A stretch of DNA of 64,000 nt. Origin: Prosopocoilus inquinatus (taxonomy: Eukaryota; Arthropoda; Insecta; Coleoptera; Lucanidae). Positions 14,101 to 24,700 of the stretch are shown in pieces. The position numbers and the translations under genes are program-made. How positions within the stretch are numbered: the stretch's first letter is position 1; each line of letters begins with the position of its first letter. The stretch is from contig CM069875.1 in NCBI GenBank assembly GCA_036172665.1, forward strand, positions 11,364,001-11,428,000, written 5' to 3'. Under the pieces are notes generated by a model. It ran no database searches, had not been told where the DNA came from, and saw only the letters and a program-made list of their open reading frames with translations.

Positions 14101-17100
14101 AAAAATGACTATTTAAACACAGACATATTAAATGTATTTGATGTTAAAAAAATCGACAATTCAAGAAGTTCATAAAAAAAATTGTTACATCGAGGAGAAT
14201 TTGTTATTAGTTAGACACAATAGAATGTTATTACTAATAAATAATAGCTGAGGACAACTGAGAGCCAATATTATAATCAACAATTTGTGTATTATTTTTA
14301 ATATTTTTGATTTATTTATTAGTTTTCATAGAATTTTGTATTGTAAGTGTAAATTTCTCTGTGTAAATGTGTAAAAAGTCATACCAAGAATTTTAATATA
14401 TGTGGTATAAGTAAATAAAAGGTTCAGATGATAGATATGTTTTTAAACATTATTTTCCGGTTTTGAAAATGAAATTGATTTTACATTCTAAAATTAATTT
14501 AAAAAACCTCAGTTGGTTAAATTTTCATGGCGCACTATTCAGGAATAATACTGAAAAGTGAAATAATTTATGTATCAAAGAGAAAATCATGAATAGAAAG
14601 ACAAAGGTAAGAAATGGGTATAAGGAATGTTAACACAGTTCGAAAGAACATTTGATTCTGATTCTTATGGTATGAAAATATACCAGGCGTTCCATTTAAA
14701 AAAACATGACTTTTCGACAGTTGAAATCAGTTCGAATAGAAGTTACTTTTCAACCAGCCAGTAAACAATTTTGTCTAAAATTAGGTATGGCCTGAAAGAT
14801 TAGTAGTATAGCCTACTGCAGCCTAAAAATTGAAATTATGGCTTTTGTTACACAAAGATGGCAGCATCGTAAACAAGGTACTGCAACTTTGAACTTTTTT
14901 TTAAAAAATGGAAATATCTCTAAAACGGCTAATTTTTCTTGTGTCTCATGTTACATAAAACATTCTTAGAATTTCATGAAGATTTCAAAAATGCAATTAA
15001 AAATTGGGTATTCTATTTAAAATAACAAAGTTGACAGCAACTTCCGGTACAAGCGGAAGGGTCAGAAAGTTGGTGATGTTATATTTTAACAGATCATAGT
15101 CCCTAAATTATAACCCCAAGATATGAAATAGAAATTCAAATAGGAAGTCTGTAAACTTTTAATGAATGAGTTGCCTGAATCTCCCTGTATAAAAGATTTA
15201 AAACTTTCTAATGTTCCAGATTTTTCATATTGCTGTACATCAAATATGTTGGCAGACATGTTGACTAAGCCGCTTCATGGAATAAGGTTGAAGAAATTAG
15301 CTATTGGTTGGGGATTGGGTCCGTGGAAGATATAACCTCGTCGGTTAGGAGGAGTGTTGGACATCGTAGACGGCATTTCGCACCTACGAGTTTATTTATT
15401 ATATAAAAAAAAACAACCAGATAGTAACTTGTCATAATTTTTGTACGCGCGATTTTTACTTTGTATTTAAACTTCTAATACAAGTATTTTGAAGCTATAA
15501 GTGTTTGCAACAAGTTAATTAACAAACAACACATTTTACTTATCTATGTGTTAATTTGTTGTAGGTATTTTTCTATTAAACAATTTTTTTTATATATTTT
15601 ACTAGAGGTCGCCCATGACTGTTAGGCCGGGTTTCCCAGTCACAGTTTCACTTTAATCTTCAGTTTTTTTTTACATAGGAACAGATGGAAGCTATCTGAA
15701 GATTAACGTTAAACAGTGAGCAACCGGCCCTTAATACATGCATTTTATGATATTTAACCTGGCATGTCTCATTTTTAGACTTTTTCGGGGTTAAATATGA
15801 GACACAGTTTTTATTTATTTTCACCTTTTTAAAAGTATTTTTTTGTATGTTTTTAAGTTGTCAATAGTTTTTCATCATCATTTACCTCTTACAAAAATTT
15901 CATCAGTTCCGTTGAAGGACTCATAAAAAAATTGAAAGTTCTATAAAGTGTCTCATTTTTACATCACTTGACCCTAAATGTATTCCTTGCCTACAAAGAC
16001 AAATTATTTAAAGAAGTAACTACCCATTTTATTAAGAATGTAGGCCCACAATTCGAAAAATAACTAACATCAGTACGAATATAGAATCCTAAAAATTGCC
16101 CAATTAAATCCTTAAAAGGAATCATTATTAATTTTTACAAAGGTTTACCATAGCTGACACTTTTTCATGTTCAAAATTAACCGAATGGTATAGCTTCGAC
16201 AAATTCTTAAAAAAAAAGATTTTAGGTTAAAATAATAATAATAATCAAGAGAAAATATTTTCAAGATGCAAATGCAAAATATGTTCTACAATGAACAGAG
16301 CTTATTATAAATTAATATAAAATATAAATATTTGCTACTCCATAATTGTAAAATAAATAATAAGTCTTTAAATTTAATAAGCGTTGTTAAAATATCACGT
16401 GCCCAACAAGATGCTACAAAAGCTGAAAAAATTGTTGACTCTCTGACGGCGAAAAGTAGACTATGAGAAAACAAAAAGGCATCCGTGAAATAATTGCAGG
16501 TAAAAATATTTCATCAAAACTATTCCAATATGATCATTCACTGATTGTCTAACCCTATAAAGAACACCAGCATAAAATGACGTGCAAACCAGAGCGGAAA
16601 CGGTGCGGTGACGGAGAAGAACATACAAATCCGCTACTGCGTGCGTTTCCGCTCTGGTTTGCGCCTCGCCTTATTCCTAACGATTTCAAATATTCATTTG
16701 TAATAATATATTCTTTTTCTAAAATGAGACTGCCTTCCCTAACCCTAGATATATATTTTCTCACAATGACACTTAAATATGCCGTAACAATCAACTGAAC
16801 GCTTCTCAGGAAATCAATTGTTGTGCTTGTTATATAACTATCGTAACAAGCATAACAATTGATATGAAATGCTTACAGAATAGACCAAATTATTGTTACT
16901 TTAAATTATTTATTCCTGATCCTTACGAAACATAAATATCATTTTTGAGAAAATCCTAAATATGTATCACTTTAAACTTATTCATAATTTTTTATTTATT
17001 TTGTATTTTACTCACAAAACTTAGCAAATTAACGAAATTTTAAATGCACCATGTCCTTTTTAATTAGACCTAATACTCGTAATTGCATGATAGAGTCCTG

Positions 17101-20100
17101 TGTAAAAAGACATGACGTGACAGTTTGGAAGATTCATGATGGAAAAAATAGTTGACCAATCAAGTCAATTGATCTGCTTAATATACGGATTTAGCTTCCT
17201 TGAGTGGTCAACTTGTTTTACCGCCATGATTCTTTAAAAACAAGCAAGGGCTGACTAGTTCATTTGAATCTTGGACATGTTCGGATTATAGAACAAAAGA
17301 GAGAAAATGTTATCTACTCAACATTCTCACAATAAAAATTCATTATTTTTAAATTAAAGATTAACAATTGTACTACATATAGTATTTTGTTAGATACTAC
17401 TTGACTAATAAAATAAAGTATCCTACATAATATACTATGCCTGCCAAAAAAATCTGGGACTTAACTTATAATATATCCTACTGTAAATATAACGAAGTGT
17501 TTTTATATTATCATAGAAACAAGTTCTAATAGCAAGATAAATAGCTTAAAGCTGCATTCATAACTCAAAAATGCATATAGAGAGTTGTGCGATATTTTTT
17601 TTGACAGGCATAGTACATACACACATAAGTCTACAAAAGTAGTATAAAGTAAATCTAAGAATCTGTAAAAAAATTGTGATTTTGCTCTATTTACTGTTTG
17701 TTTCACGTGCCTTTACAACTTGTTTTTTTTTCTCATTTCGGATAGGACAGAATTAGAAGATGGTGTTCTGATTCAGCATTTTCCTCGTTTCATTTCAAAC
17801 TTGCAATTTTTGGCTGTCTCTGTATGCCTTAGGAGGAGGATAACATCCTCCTTTTCCTAGTTTTGTATTTATCCGATAAATCGGTCAATGTGGAATCCGC
17901 CTCTAAACTCTTAGGCTGGGTTGCACCGACGTCATTGTTAACTAATCATAACTAAACATAGGATTTTTTCTGCTTTAATTCGAGAGTAACTTTTATCAGT
18001 GTCAGTGCAACTGGACATCAATAAGCTCAATATTTTTATTTATCGATAAAGTAACGTGTCTCCTTTTAGAGAGTGATGTAGAGATATAGAGAATAGAACG
18101 TAATTTACATAATTGTTTATATGCAGACTATGACGCAGATTACATCGTACTTTATTATGTAGACAATGCAAACAATGTAGACAATAGAAACAATTGTTTT
18201 TTTTCCACTAACCACCAACAGGAGGACAGAAAAATTTTGCCACATTCGGGAATCGAACCCGAGACACATCGTTTACATGACGATCGCTCTTCCAGCTGAG
18301 CTAACGTGACTCCGAAGAGCGGTCGTCATGTAAACGATGTGTCCCGGGTTCGATTCCTAGATATGACAGAATTTATCTATCCTCCTGTTAGTGGTTCCTT
18401 TCCTTAATGAATTTATTTCGCTAACAATATCCTTTCCTTTCATTTGTAAAAGTATGAACTTTTTAACAATAATATTTACGGGCACTTACTGGTACACAGT
18501 TAACCTACAGAGCAACAGGTAGTAGACATTTTTTTTTCACAATAATTACACATCGCCTTGTACTTGTCCATTTGTTTTATTAATGTGCAATTAAAGTACT
18601 TTTTTTTGTTTTTGCATCTGGACGCGCATATTAACGTTGATAATTCATTCAAAGCAGTTTTTAAGGAAAGTGTCTTTGGCACTGCCCTATAGAACAAAAC
18701 AACATACCTGATTGTATAAAGTTTGTATAAACTAGACCCCCACGAAGTACTGACCTTTCTTCCCGGAACATTCTACGAGTATACCGGGTGGAAAGTTTCA
18801 AACCCGAACATAGCAAATTTCCATTGAGAACTACGTTTCTCTAGATTACTGCTCGCAATTTAAAGATACAAAAATGATAATGGTATTAAATGAAAGATTA
18901 AGGCCAATGTTAACATGTTAAAATTATTCCTATTCTGTTAATACTTTTGAAACAGAAATTAAATGTTTAAATTTCAAATGAAAAATGTGGTCGCTTTGGT
19001 ACGTCAGATTTGAAGTTTGCAATTCAATCTGTGTAGCATACTGACGATGAAAAACTATTAGAATTTATTTCTTTGCTCCTGCATTGCTTCACAAAATACT
19101 TTCGTACTATTCTTGTTAATTTTAATACAATGTTGATGGCAACTGGATTTGTGAAATTGATGTTTTTTTTTAATATTCTTTACAGTTGTGTACTACCTAT
19201 TTTTGAACAGTGTGAAACTTATTTAATTTTTATGCTTGGTTTATACAGTCACTAAAACTATGCAAAAGTTTCCGTTTATACAAGCAAAAATTACGCATGC
19301 TCGTTGCACACCTAGCAGTGAAAATTCCGTGGAGGGAATATTAACTGGAGAGAAAGTACAGTCAAATTCACGGTCATCCCGCCTTTTTCACTAAGAATTG
19401 AAATAAACGAATTCTTAATTTTTAGTGAAGTTCGCTTCGTATCAGTACGGCCTTTTAATTTCTTAGTTGATAGTTATTAATGTTTAGTTATGTTTTAGTG
19501 ACTGTATAAACCACACTTTAGTACAATTGAATTTAAAACTGATTTAGTATAGACATGTATCGGAATTGATTGCCCGTGGCATCATTTCAAGTTTATTGAT
19601 AGTATCAGAAACAACAGTATTTTTGTATGCAATGATGTATAATACAATTATCATTCTAATAAAGAAAGAATTGTTGTAACTTAAAGGACAAGAGTACCTA
19701 AATGTTATTTGCTCTGTACAATAATTCATAATACTTTTTGACTGACATATAAATTATTTTCCATTAATTGAAACAACTCAAAGTTTGAAACCTGACATAG
19801 GCGACTAAATTTTTCGCTTAAAATTTGAGAATATTATTTATATACCGAAAGTATTAACATTTAGGAATAATTTTCTCTTTTCTTTAACACCATTGCCATT
19901 TTTGTATCTTCAAATGGCGAGCAGCAATTCACAGAAACATAGTTTTCGATACAAGTTTGCTATGTTCGGATTTGAAACTTTCTACCCGGTATATTTTTAT
20001 TTGAAATCGGCTGTTTTTTACGAGTCCGAATACTTAACTTTTTGCAATTTATATCTCCCAGACAACGAAAAAAAAAACCTTTTGTGTTTTTAATCTAGGA

Positions 20101-20960
20101 AATCATAAATTGTATATTTTTGTTCTGATGCGATCAAGTAATTCGAGAAAATTACTAAAATGTGAAACTTTCATTAGGTCGTAACTCATTTTTCTTTCAA
20201 ATGGAACCTTATGTGTTCTTTAGCCTAGTTCAATAGAACTTTTTTTGAGTAAACTGAAGCCAAATGCCTCATATTTCTTTTGAAAGTCATTTAAAAGAGA
20301 GCATGTTTTATTGAAGCTCTACACTCGCTCTATTTTAAATGACTCAAAAAAGTATGACGTATTTGATGGCAGCGTAGTCCCCCCACAAAAAATATAGAGT
20401 TATGGCCGTATGAAAATTTCAAAAGCTGTAAATATGTAAAAAAAATATAGAAACAATCAAAGGAGTAGGAATTACTTACTGCATTAGAACGAAAATGCAC
20501 GATTGATAGCTTACTAGACTGAAAAACAAAACGAAAATTATTTTTCGTCGTCATGGAAACCAAAATAACCAAGTGTTGCATATTCAGAGTCGCAATTATC
20601 TGTAGATTCCAAATATGTAAAAATATATAGAGAGGTCAATTTAAAATAAGAAATTTGACATCACTTCCGACGAAACCGGAAGCCTTACGGTACGATGCTT
20701 AATATGTCGAAAAAATCATATTTATGTGCTTAATGTTTTCAAATTTCATGTAAATGAATTAGAAAATAAAAATTCTAGAAGGGTGAATACGTAACTCGGA
20801 TATCCGGTTTAATGGCTATATTTATTTTTCCAAAAAGTGAAAAAATAAAATTTAATAAAAACATAAAAATATTAGATACACTTACCAACGAAACAATTCC
20901 CACAATTATGGTCCCAAGTCGTATGGGAAACCAGAAACAAAATTTCTGCATGAGGACCAT
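5180..20960 (-). CDS. Small four-TM membrane protein, DUF4728-like (5 exons, complete)
   Basis: Exons in coding order are 20886-20960, 5706-5835, 5559-5644, 5347-5503 and 5180-5295. Phases join without a break (564 nt, 187 residues plus stop). Donors are GTAAGT, GTAAG, GTGTG and GTAAGT, and all acceptors are AG. The ATG at 20958-20960 follows an in-frame TGA. Four hydrophobic segments are visible, at about residues 14-38, 70-95, 100-126 and 145-170. The first is preceded by an FCFWFPIRLG motif resembling the Cys-rich 'LRTG' start of insect DUF4728 tetraspan proteins. The segments are separated by a short hydrophilic loop (residues 39-68), and the protein ends in a charged cytoplasmic tail finishing DKEDYGEP. 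Function is unknown; a lysosomal or plasma-membrane tetraspan-like role is inference. Intron 1 is 15 kb and filled with nested transposons, so only a transcript can prove that exon 1 belongs here; phase, donor quality and family pattern all agree. A minus-strand AATAAA lies at 5026-5031. Confidence 0.74.
6683..6858 (+). repeat. 5' LTR of the copia element
   Basis: 176 bp, starting TGTTGGACATCG and ending AACAAACAACA. It matches the 3' LTR at 15355-15531 with only a few differences. Confidence 0.93.
6859..6874 (+). other. Primer-binding site, copia half-tRNA type
   Basis: Immediately after the 5' LTR the sequence GGTTATAGGGCCCAG resembles the Drosophila copia primer site complementary to an internal initiator-Met tRNA fragment (GGTTATGGGCCCAG), with one extra A. 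Confidence 0.75.
6905..7690 (+). pseudogene. copia Gag, frameshifted
   Basis: The ATG at 6905 opens MADNTRVTITKL..NYQVWKYK, the normal copia Gag start. A one-base shift near 6978 moves the frame into a long open stretch to 7548 containing the UBN2-type Gag region (ARDTWNVL, LLSSLPDSY, KLIDEYKRR). A zinc-knuckle remnant (FFCKNSGHE ... KKDCKKYKAW) can be read around 7550-7615 only by switching frames, and its first Cys context is degraded. Not functional. Confidence 0.85.
7691..10638 (+). pseudogene. copia Pol: protease, integrase, RT, RNase H (broken)
   Basis: Protease: FVDSGATSHM with the catalytic Asp at 7734, just after an in-frame TAG at 7725. Integrase: the HHCC zinc site (HAWHKRFGH ... 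CDVC, about 8125-8250), then the DDE residues in IHTDLFGP, IRSDRGGEC and SPQQNGIAER, with a frameshift at about 8625. Reverse transcriptase: EWKAAMDEEINSL, KPVGCKWIFK, YKARLVAQGF, then YVDD at 9789-9800 in another frame. RNase H: YADANWAQD ... EAEYVALAE. At least four frameshifts and several stops show long inactivity. Confidence 0.9.
11129..11265. repeat. Palindromic MITE, about 137 bp
   Basis: Ends TTAAGCCTCGATTCACACGTG and CACGTGTGCATCGAGCCTAA are imperfect inverted repeats. Confidence 0.65.
11684..12126. repeat. Inverted pair of the 312-bp satellite family
   Basis: A full monomer of the satellite seen at 63321-64000 runs from AAAATTTTGTGCAAATCG (11687) to about 11972. About 40 bp of unrelated sequence follows, then a partial reverse-complement monomer (12013-12126). 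Confidence 0.85.
12183..12253. repeat. Short palindromic MITE
   Basis: Ends CTTAAGCCACATTCAG and CTGTATGTGGCTTTAA are inverted copies, about 70 bp overall. Confidence 0.5.
13127..13315. repeat. Palindromic MITE with about 60-bp arms
   Basis: Arms containing GACCGTAATAGGACCGTATC and its inverse run from AAGGAGTTCGCCC to GGGCGAATTCCTT. A diverged end of the same family lies at about 61166-61226. Confidence 0.85.
13353..15189. mobile_element. 1.8-kb foldback element, copy 1
   Basis: Termini TACAGGGAGATTCAGGCAAC and GTTGCCTGAATCTCCCTGTA extend into long imperfect inverted arms that include the pair ACTTCCGCTTATACCGGAAG / ACTTCCGGTACAAGCGGAAG. No transposase ORF. It lies inside the copia element. 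A second copy in opposite orientation is at 23844-25698. Confidence 0.85.
15192..15335 (+). pseudogene. copia Pol C-terminus, cut off by nested insertions
   Basis: Reads NMLADMLTKPLHGIRLKKL, the conserved copia C-terminal block, ending at TAA 15333-15335. It continues the frame interrupted at about 10638 (KNRTKHIDTKY). A purine-rich tract, GGTTAGGAGGAG (15343-15354), precedes the 3' LTR and is the likely plus-strand primer. Confidence 0.85.
15355..15531 (+). repeat. 3' LTR of the copia element
   Basis: 177 bp partner of the 5' LTR, followed by the CATTT target duplication. Confidence 0.93.
15622..15733. repeat. Palindromic MITE, about 112 bp
   Basis: TTAGGCCGGGTTTCCCAGTC and GTGAGCAACCGGCCCTTAA form inverted ends. 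Inner blocks CTTTAATCTTCAG and CTGAAGATTAACG also pair. Confidence 0.7.
15976..17432. other. Non-coding stretch of tetraspan-gene intron 1
   Basis: No gene recognised. It contains a small palindrome at 16584-16662 (GCAAACCAGAGCGGAAACG and its inverse). A short open stretch at about 16382-16460 on the plus strand could not be assigned. Confidence 0.5.
16584..16662. repeat. Short palindrome, 19-bp perfect arms
   Basis: GCAAACCAGAGCGGAAACG ... CGTTTCCGCTCTGGTTTGC enclose about 40 bp. Confidence 0.75.
17433..17614. repeat. Palindromic MITE, about 182 bp
   Basis: TACTATGCCTGCCAAAAAAA ... TTTTTTTTGACAGGCATAGTA, with TA at each boundary. Confidence 0.75.
18205..18394. repeat. Palindrome built on two opposed tRNA-like copies
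   Basis: The left arm includes the minus-strand tRNA-like cloverleaf. The right arm (18313-18366) repeats its anticodon and T-arm portion on the plus strand. Outer arms CCACTAACC...CAGGAGGACAG and the inverse of ATCCTCCTGTTAGTGG frame the pair. Confidence 0.8.
18239..18310 (-). tRNA. tRNA-Thr(TGU)-like gene, probably a pseudogene
   Basis: The minus strand folds as a 72-nt cloverleaf. The acceptor pairs GTCACGT with ATGTGGC (with wobble), the D arm is GCTC/GAGC, the anticodon stem ATCGT/ACGAT has loop CATGTAA (anticodon TGT), and the T arm TCGGG/CCCGA has the TTCGATT loop. Position 33 is A instead of the invariant U. The gene is the left half of a palindrome. These points argue against a working tRNA. 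Confidence 0.5.
19237..19513. repeat. MITE with TGGTTTATACAGTCACTAAAA ends, copy 2
   Basis: 277-bp copy, same orientation as 3496-3810. It lacks a short AT-rich piece near the left end and about 14 bp inside. It is in intron 1 of the tetraspan gene. Confidence 0.85.
19514..20885. other. Non-coding stretch of tetraspan-gene intron 1
   Basis: No gene recognised. The segment 20545-20660 resembles 29690-29765 (shared block CATGGAAACCAAAAT), so it is repeat-derived. Confidence 0.45.
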
Positions 20961-21792
20961 TGTTGTACGTCCGCAGAAACTTAGGAAATATCAGTGACAC
21001 GCGACAACTTCAGGTCTGTCATCGAACTGACCAATAGAAATCAGTCTATTAGCGGAGTAACAATAAAAGGTCGCGTGTTTTCCACGTATATACGTATTAC
21101 AATAGGGTATCGATTGTATATATTTTTGTAATTGTTCCGGCACTTCATGTTTCAATAACGATCTTTTTATTTCTAATGTAGATGCTAGACGGGAATATCA
21201 CAGCTACAGTGTAGGTGGTTCTATGTTTAAGAAACCCTCTAACGACTTATGTACAGCGGAATCTTTTAATAGAAGATATAGCTAAAACTGAAAGAATTAT
21301 ATTTATTTTCAAATATTATAAATAAGTATCTTTATGAAATCGTCAAAATAACTGTCCCTTAAAAAGATGTAGTCCAGATTGAGAACAAAAAAGAAAATGC
21401 AATGCGTAGATAGTAAAGTCCGAATTTGAAACATTCAAAAACAAGTTCAAAATTAGAAAGACTGCAGAATTTAAACTGTAAAATTAAATCTGACAAAGAG
21501 AGAAGGTAATGAAATTCGTATTAATAATTTTCCATTTTTAAGTAACAGCTTTGGTAGGCTCTGATGGGTTGGTTTCGGATCCCTGGTATAAAGTTTACGA
21601 AGTGAATAACGATCATTTTAATACAAAAATGAACACCATTTCCTCCGCCGTATTATTATTACCGTCCCTAAATAGTTTATGTAGATATTTATTTTGCTAA
21701 AGAATGAATAGTTAACCGTAGTTCAGTCATAAATTAAGGAATGCATTTTGCTATGTCATGAAACTTTTATTAAAGTCTAAGTATCTCATTCA
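20961..21792. promoter_or_regulatory. Intergenic region between Alp 3' end and tetraspan-gene 5' end
   Basis: 832 bp separate the Alp stop codon from the tetraspan start codon. It must hold the Alp 3' UTR (AATAAA on the minus strand at 21766-21771) and the tetraspan promoter and 5' UTR. No TATA box was convincingly placed. Confidence 0.45.
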
Positions 21793-24700
21793 TCAAAGAA
21801 ATTTAACAATCAAAAGAGCTGTTGACGTCAAAAAGAAAGTAGAAAAACAAATTATTTGACCAACGGTTCCACTTTTATACGGACCAATTTCAGATGCGTA
21901 GGCCACAACGTAAGCAACATAAGTCTGTTCGTGCACACTGTGAAACAAGAACGATTTTGGTCCTGCAAGAAAACAGTGGACAAATATGTTTGTTGCTGCC
22001 AACAGATGTCTTGACCGTTACCTTTCGCATACACCAACACATCAGCTCCGCCATGGGTCACTTCGTCAGTTAAAACAGCTGCTTGTTGAGAATAACCAAA
22101 AGCTTCGACATCCTCATTTGTCGGATCAGGTCTAACCACCCCGTCATTCACTACCTCATACTGATAATTATTAGGTCCTCCAGTTCCGTATAACAAACTC
22201 GTATAATTATAATCGTCCATTTGCGATTTTTGGGCGATTCCTAGAACCAAAATTTATGTACGATTTAGAAATCGATTTGTAATACCTAACATATTGAATG
22301 ACAGTCAACATAAGGATATAATAGGTGATTCGAAATAAATGTCCGACCCGTCAATCACAGGTAGTACACAGAAAAAGAAACCAAAAAGTCTATATGCATA
22401 GGAGGTGTAATATCCCTAGTTTCTGAGATAAAATGCATTGAGCGTTCCGGTATAAATTGGTTGATGGGCACTAGTACAGCTGTATTGCGTCACGAGAGCA
22501 ATGAACTCGCGGGGAACAGAACGCAACACTAGCGTTTACCTTGAAATGAAACTGAACCGTTTTTAGTAATGGCTCTCTGCGGAAAGAATGCGAATGCATA
22601 AAACGCAATTCATTCATTCGAATTTCGGTCTTTTGTATGTATACGTTAGAAATGAATCATGGTTTCCATTTTGGATTCAAAGGAGGTTGATTTTTGAAAT
22701 TTCTTGCAATTTCGCACTTGCATGACCTTAGTGAATACGCTCCTAATGGGTATACTTTAATATACATATATCTTCCTTTTTCTTAATCATAACGCAAACT
22801 GCTGTGTGACACAAAATGGTTTCTAAATTCTATAAACTAAAGATAAGACATTAAATGCTTCACCTAACACGCTACTTCCTCGATCAGCATACCCAGAAAA
22901 TACCAGCGAATGAGAATGATCACTGGTAACGACAACCAAAGTTTCGCCTATATCGATCATTTCCAGCGCACGTTCTATTGCATTGCTGAACTCAACGGCT
23001 TCGTCTAAAGCTTGCCTCGCGTGCCCTCTGTGATGAGCGAAGTCGATCATCCCACCTTCAACCTGCACCAATTAAAAAGTACGCTTAAACATTTAAACAG
23101 CTTACTATGAGAATAAAACCACTGGGATTCTTTTGCAAGATCTGGATAGCCTTTTCAGTCATATTGGTTAAAGATGGCATTCCGCTTGGTCCTCTATCTC
23201 GTTCGTAGTTCATCATTAGGTGACCGTTTGCAAATACACCTGTAGGCAAGTATAGTTTAATGCAGAGAGATGATACGATGATTTAATTACCAAGAACATA
23301 GTCGGTATTAATGTCAAGATTTTCCAGCTCTGCATTGTTGGTAATGACTGCGTGTGAAAGTCCTCGCGAAGCTTTTTCGTTTTTCCAGTCAGCGATTAAA
23401 TCGCGACCGTCTGTGCTGTAGCAAGACCATGTATCTACAGGATCGCTTTCTGAATTAGGTACGTTTGATTGGAGACACTGACGACCTCCTCCCAAGATCA
23501 CCTATGACAAAGAATTTGATGAATAGAAGTAAGAAGAAAAACCTAAATACCTTCATGTTTTTTCCAGGTTCGTCTTGAATTAGCTGCTTTGCAATATCTT
23601 TGCATTGCCTTGAATTTAGAGGTATGGTCGTTTCGCACTCCCAATTTCTATCTGGCGTATGTGCATATAGAGCACTTGGTGTAGCGTGAGTCACACGAGT
23701 TGTTGTTACAAACCCTAAATAACAGAAAAATGTCATTTTTTACCTGGCAAAATTGTTTAAGGCGAAAAGAAAAGAAATAGGTCTTCGTTAGAGATCAGTC
23801 GTTGATTGATTATTTTCTAATCATTTTTATGGATACGAAACTATACGGGGAGATTCAGGCAACCCATTCATTAAAAGTTTACGGACTCTCTCTGAACTTC
23901 GATTTCATATTTTGCGGTTATAAGTTAGCGACAATGGTAGATTTCAATATTTCCAACTTTCGGGCACTTCCGTATGTACCGGAAGTTGCTGTCAACTTTC
24001 TTATTTTAAATGAAATACCCCATTTTTTATTACCTTTTTGAAATCTTCATGAAATTCTAAAAATATTTTGTGTAAGATGTGAAAGAAAAAGTAGCCGTTT
24101 TACAGGTATTTCTTTTTTAAACATGTTCAGAGTTGCAGTACCTTGTTTGTGATACTGCCATCTTTGTGTAACAAAAGCCATAATTTCAAATTTTGGCCTG
24201 TAGTAGGCTATACTACTAAGCTTTCAGTCCATACTTAATTTTAGACAAAATTGTTTACGGGCTGGTTGAAAAGTAACTTCTATTCGAACTGATTTCAACT
24301 GTCGAAAAGTCATGTTTTTTAAATGGAACGCCTGGTATATTTTTATACCATAAGAATCAGAATCAAATGTTCTTTCGAACTGTATTAACATTCCCTATAC
24401 CCATCTCTTACCTTTCTCTTTCTATTCATGATTTTCTCTTTGATACATAAATTATTTCACTTTTCAGTATTATTCCTGAATAGTGCGCTATGAAAATTTA
24501 ACCAACTGAGGTTTTTTTAATTAATTTCAGGATGTAAAATCAATTTCATTTTAAAAACCGGAAAATAATATTTAAAAACATATCTATCATCTGAACTTTT
24601 TATTTACATACATGTATTAGAATTCTTGGTATGACTTTTTACACATTTACAAGGAGAAATTTACACTTACAATACAAAATTTTATGAAAACTAATAAATA

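Larger units (their letters stand above)
6683..15531 (+). mobile_element. Ty1/copia LTR retrotransposon, decayed, with nested insertions
   Basis: Two LTRs (6683-6858 and 15355-15531, TGTT...AACA) differ by about five substitutions and one indel. They are flanked by a 5-bp target duplication, CATTT (6678-6682 and 15532-15536). Internal order is gag, protease, integrase, reverse transcriptase, RNase H, which defines the copia superfamily. The reading frames are broken by several stops and shifts. About 4.55 kb of younger repeats (10640-15189) interrupts the segment after RNase H. Without them the element would be about 4.3 kb. It inserted into an older TIR element. Confidence 0.95.
6509..15975. 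mobile_element. TIR element split by the copia insertion
   Basis: Left end AGGGTCAAGTGGTGTAAAAA (6509) is the inverse of the right end TTTTTACATCACTTGACCCT (ends 15975). Both arms also carry 'ATGAGAC' blocks. Removing the copia element leaves about 620 bp of non-coding sequence, that is, a MITE. Confidence 0.75.

Noticed and set aside
16382..16460. Short plus-strand peptide ending in AEKIVDSLTAKSRL
   Set aside because: It looks protein-like but has no start, no splice sites that I could fix and no family I recognise.
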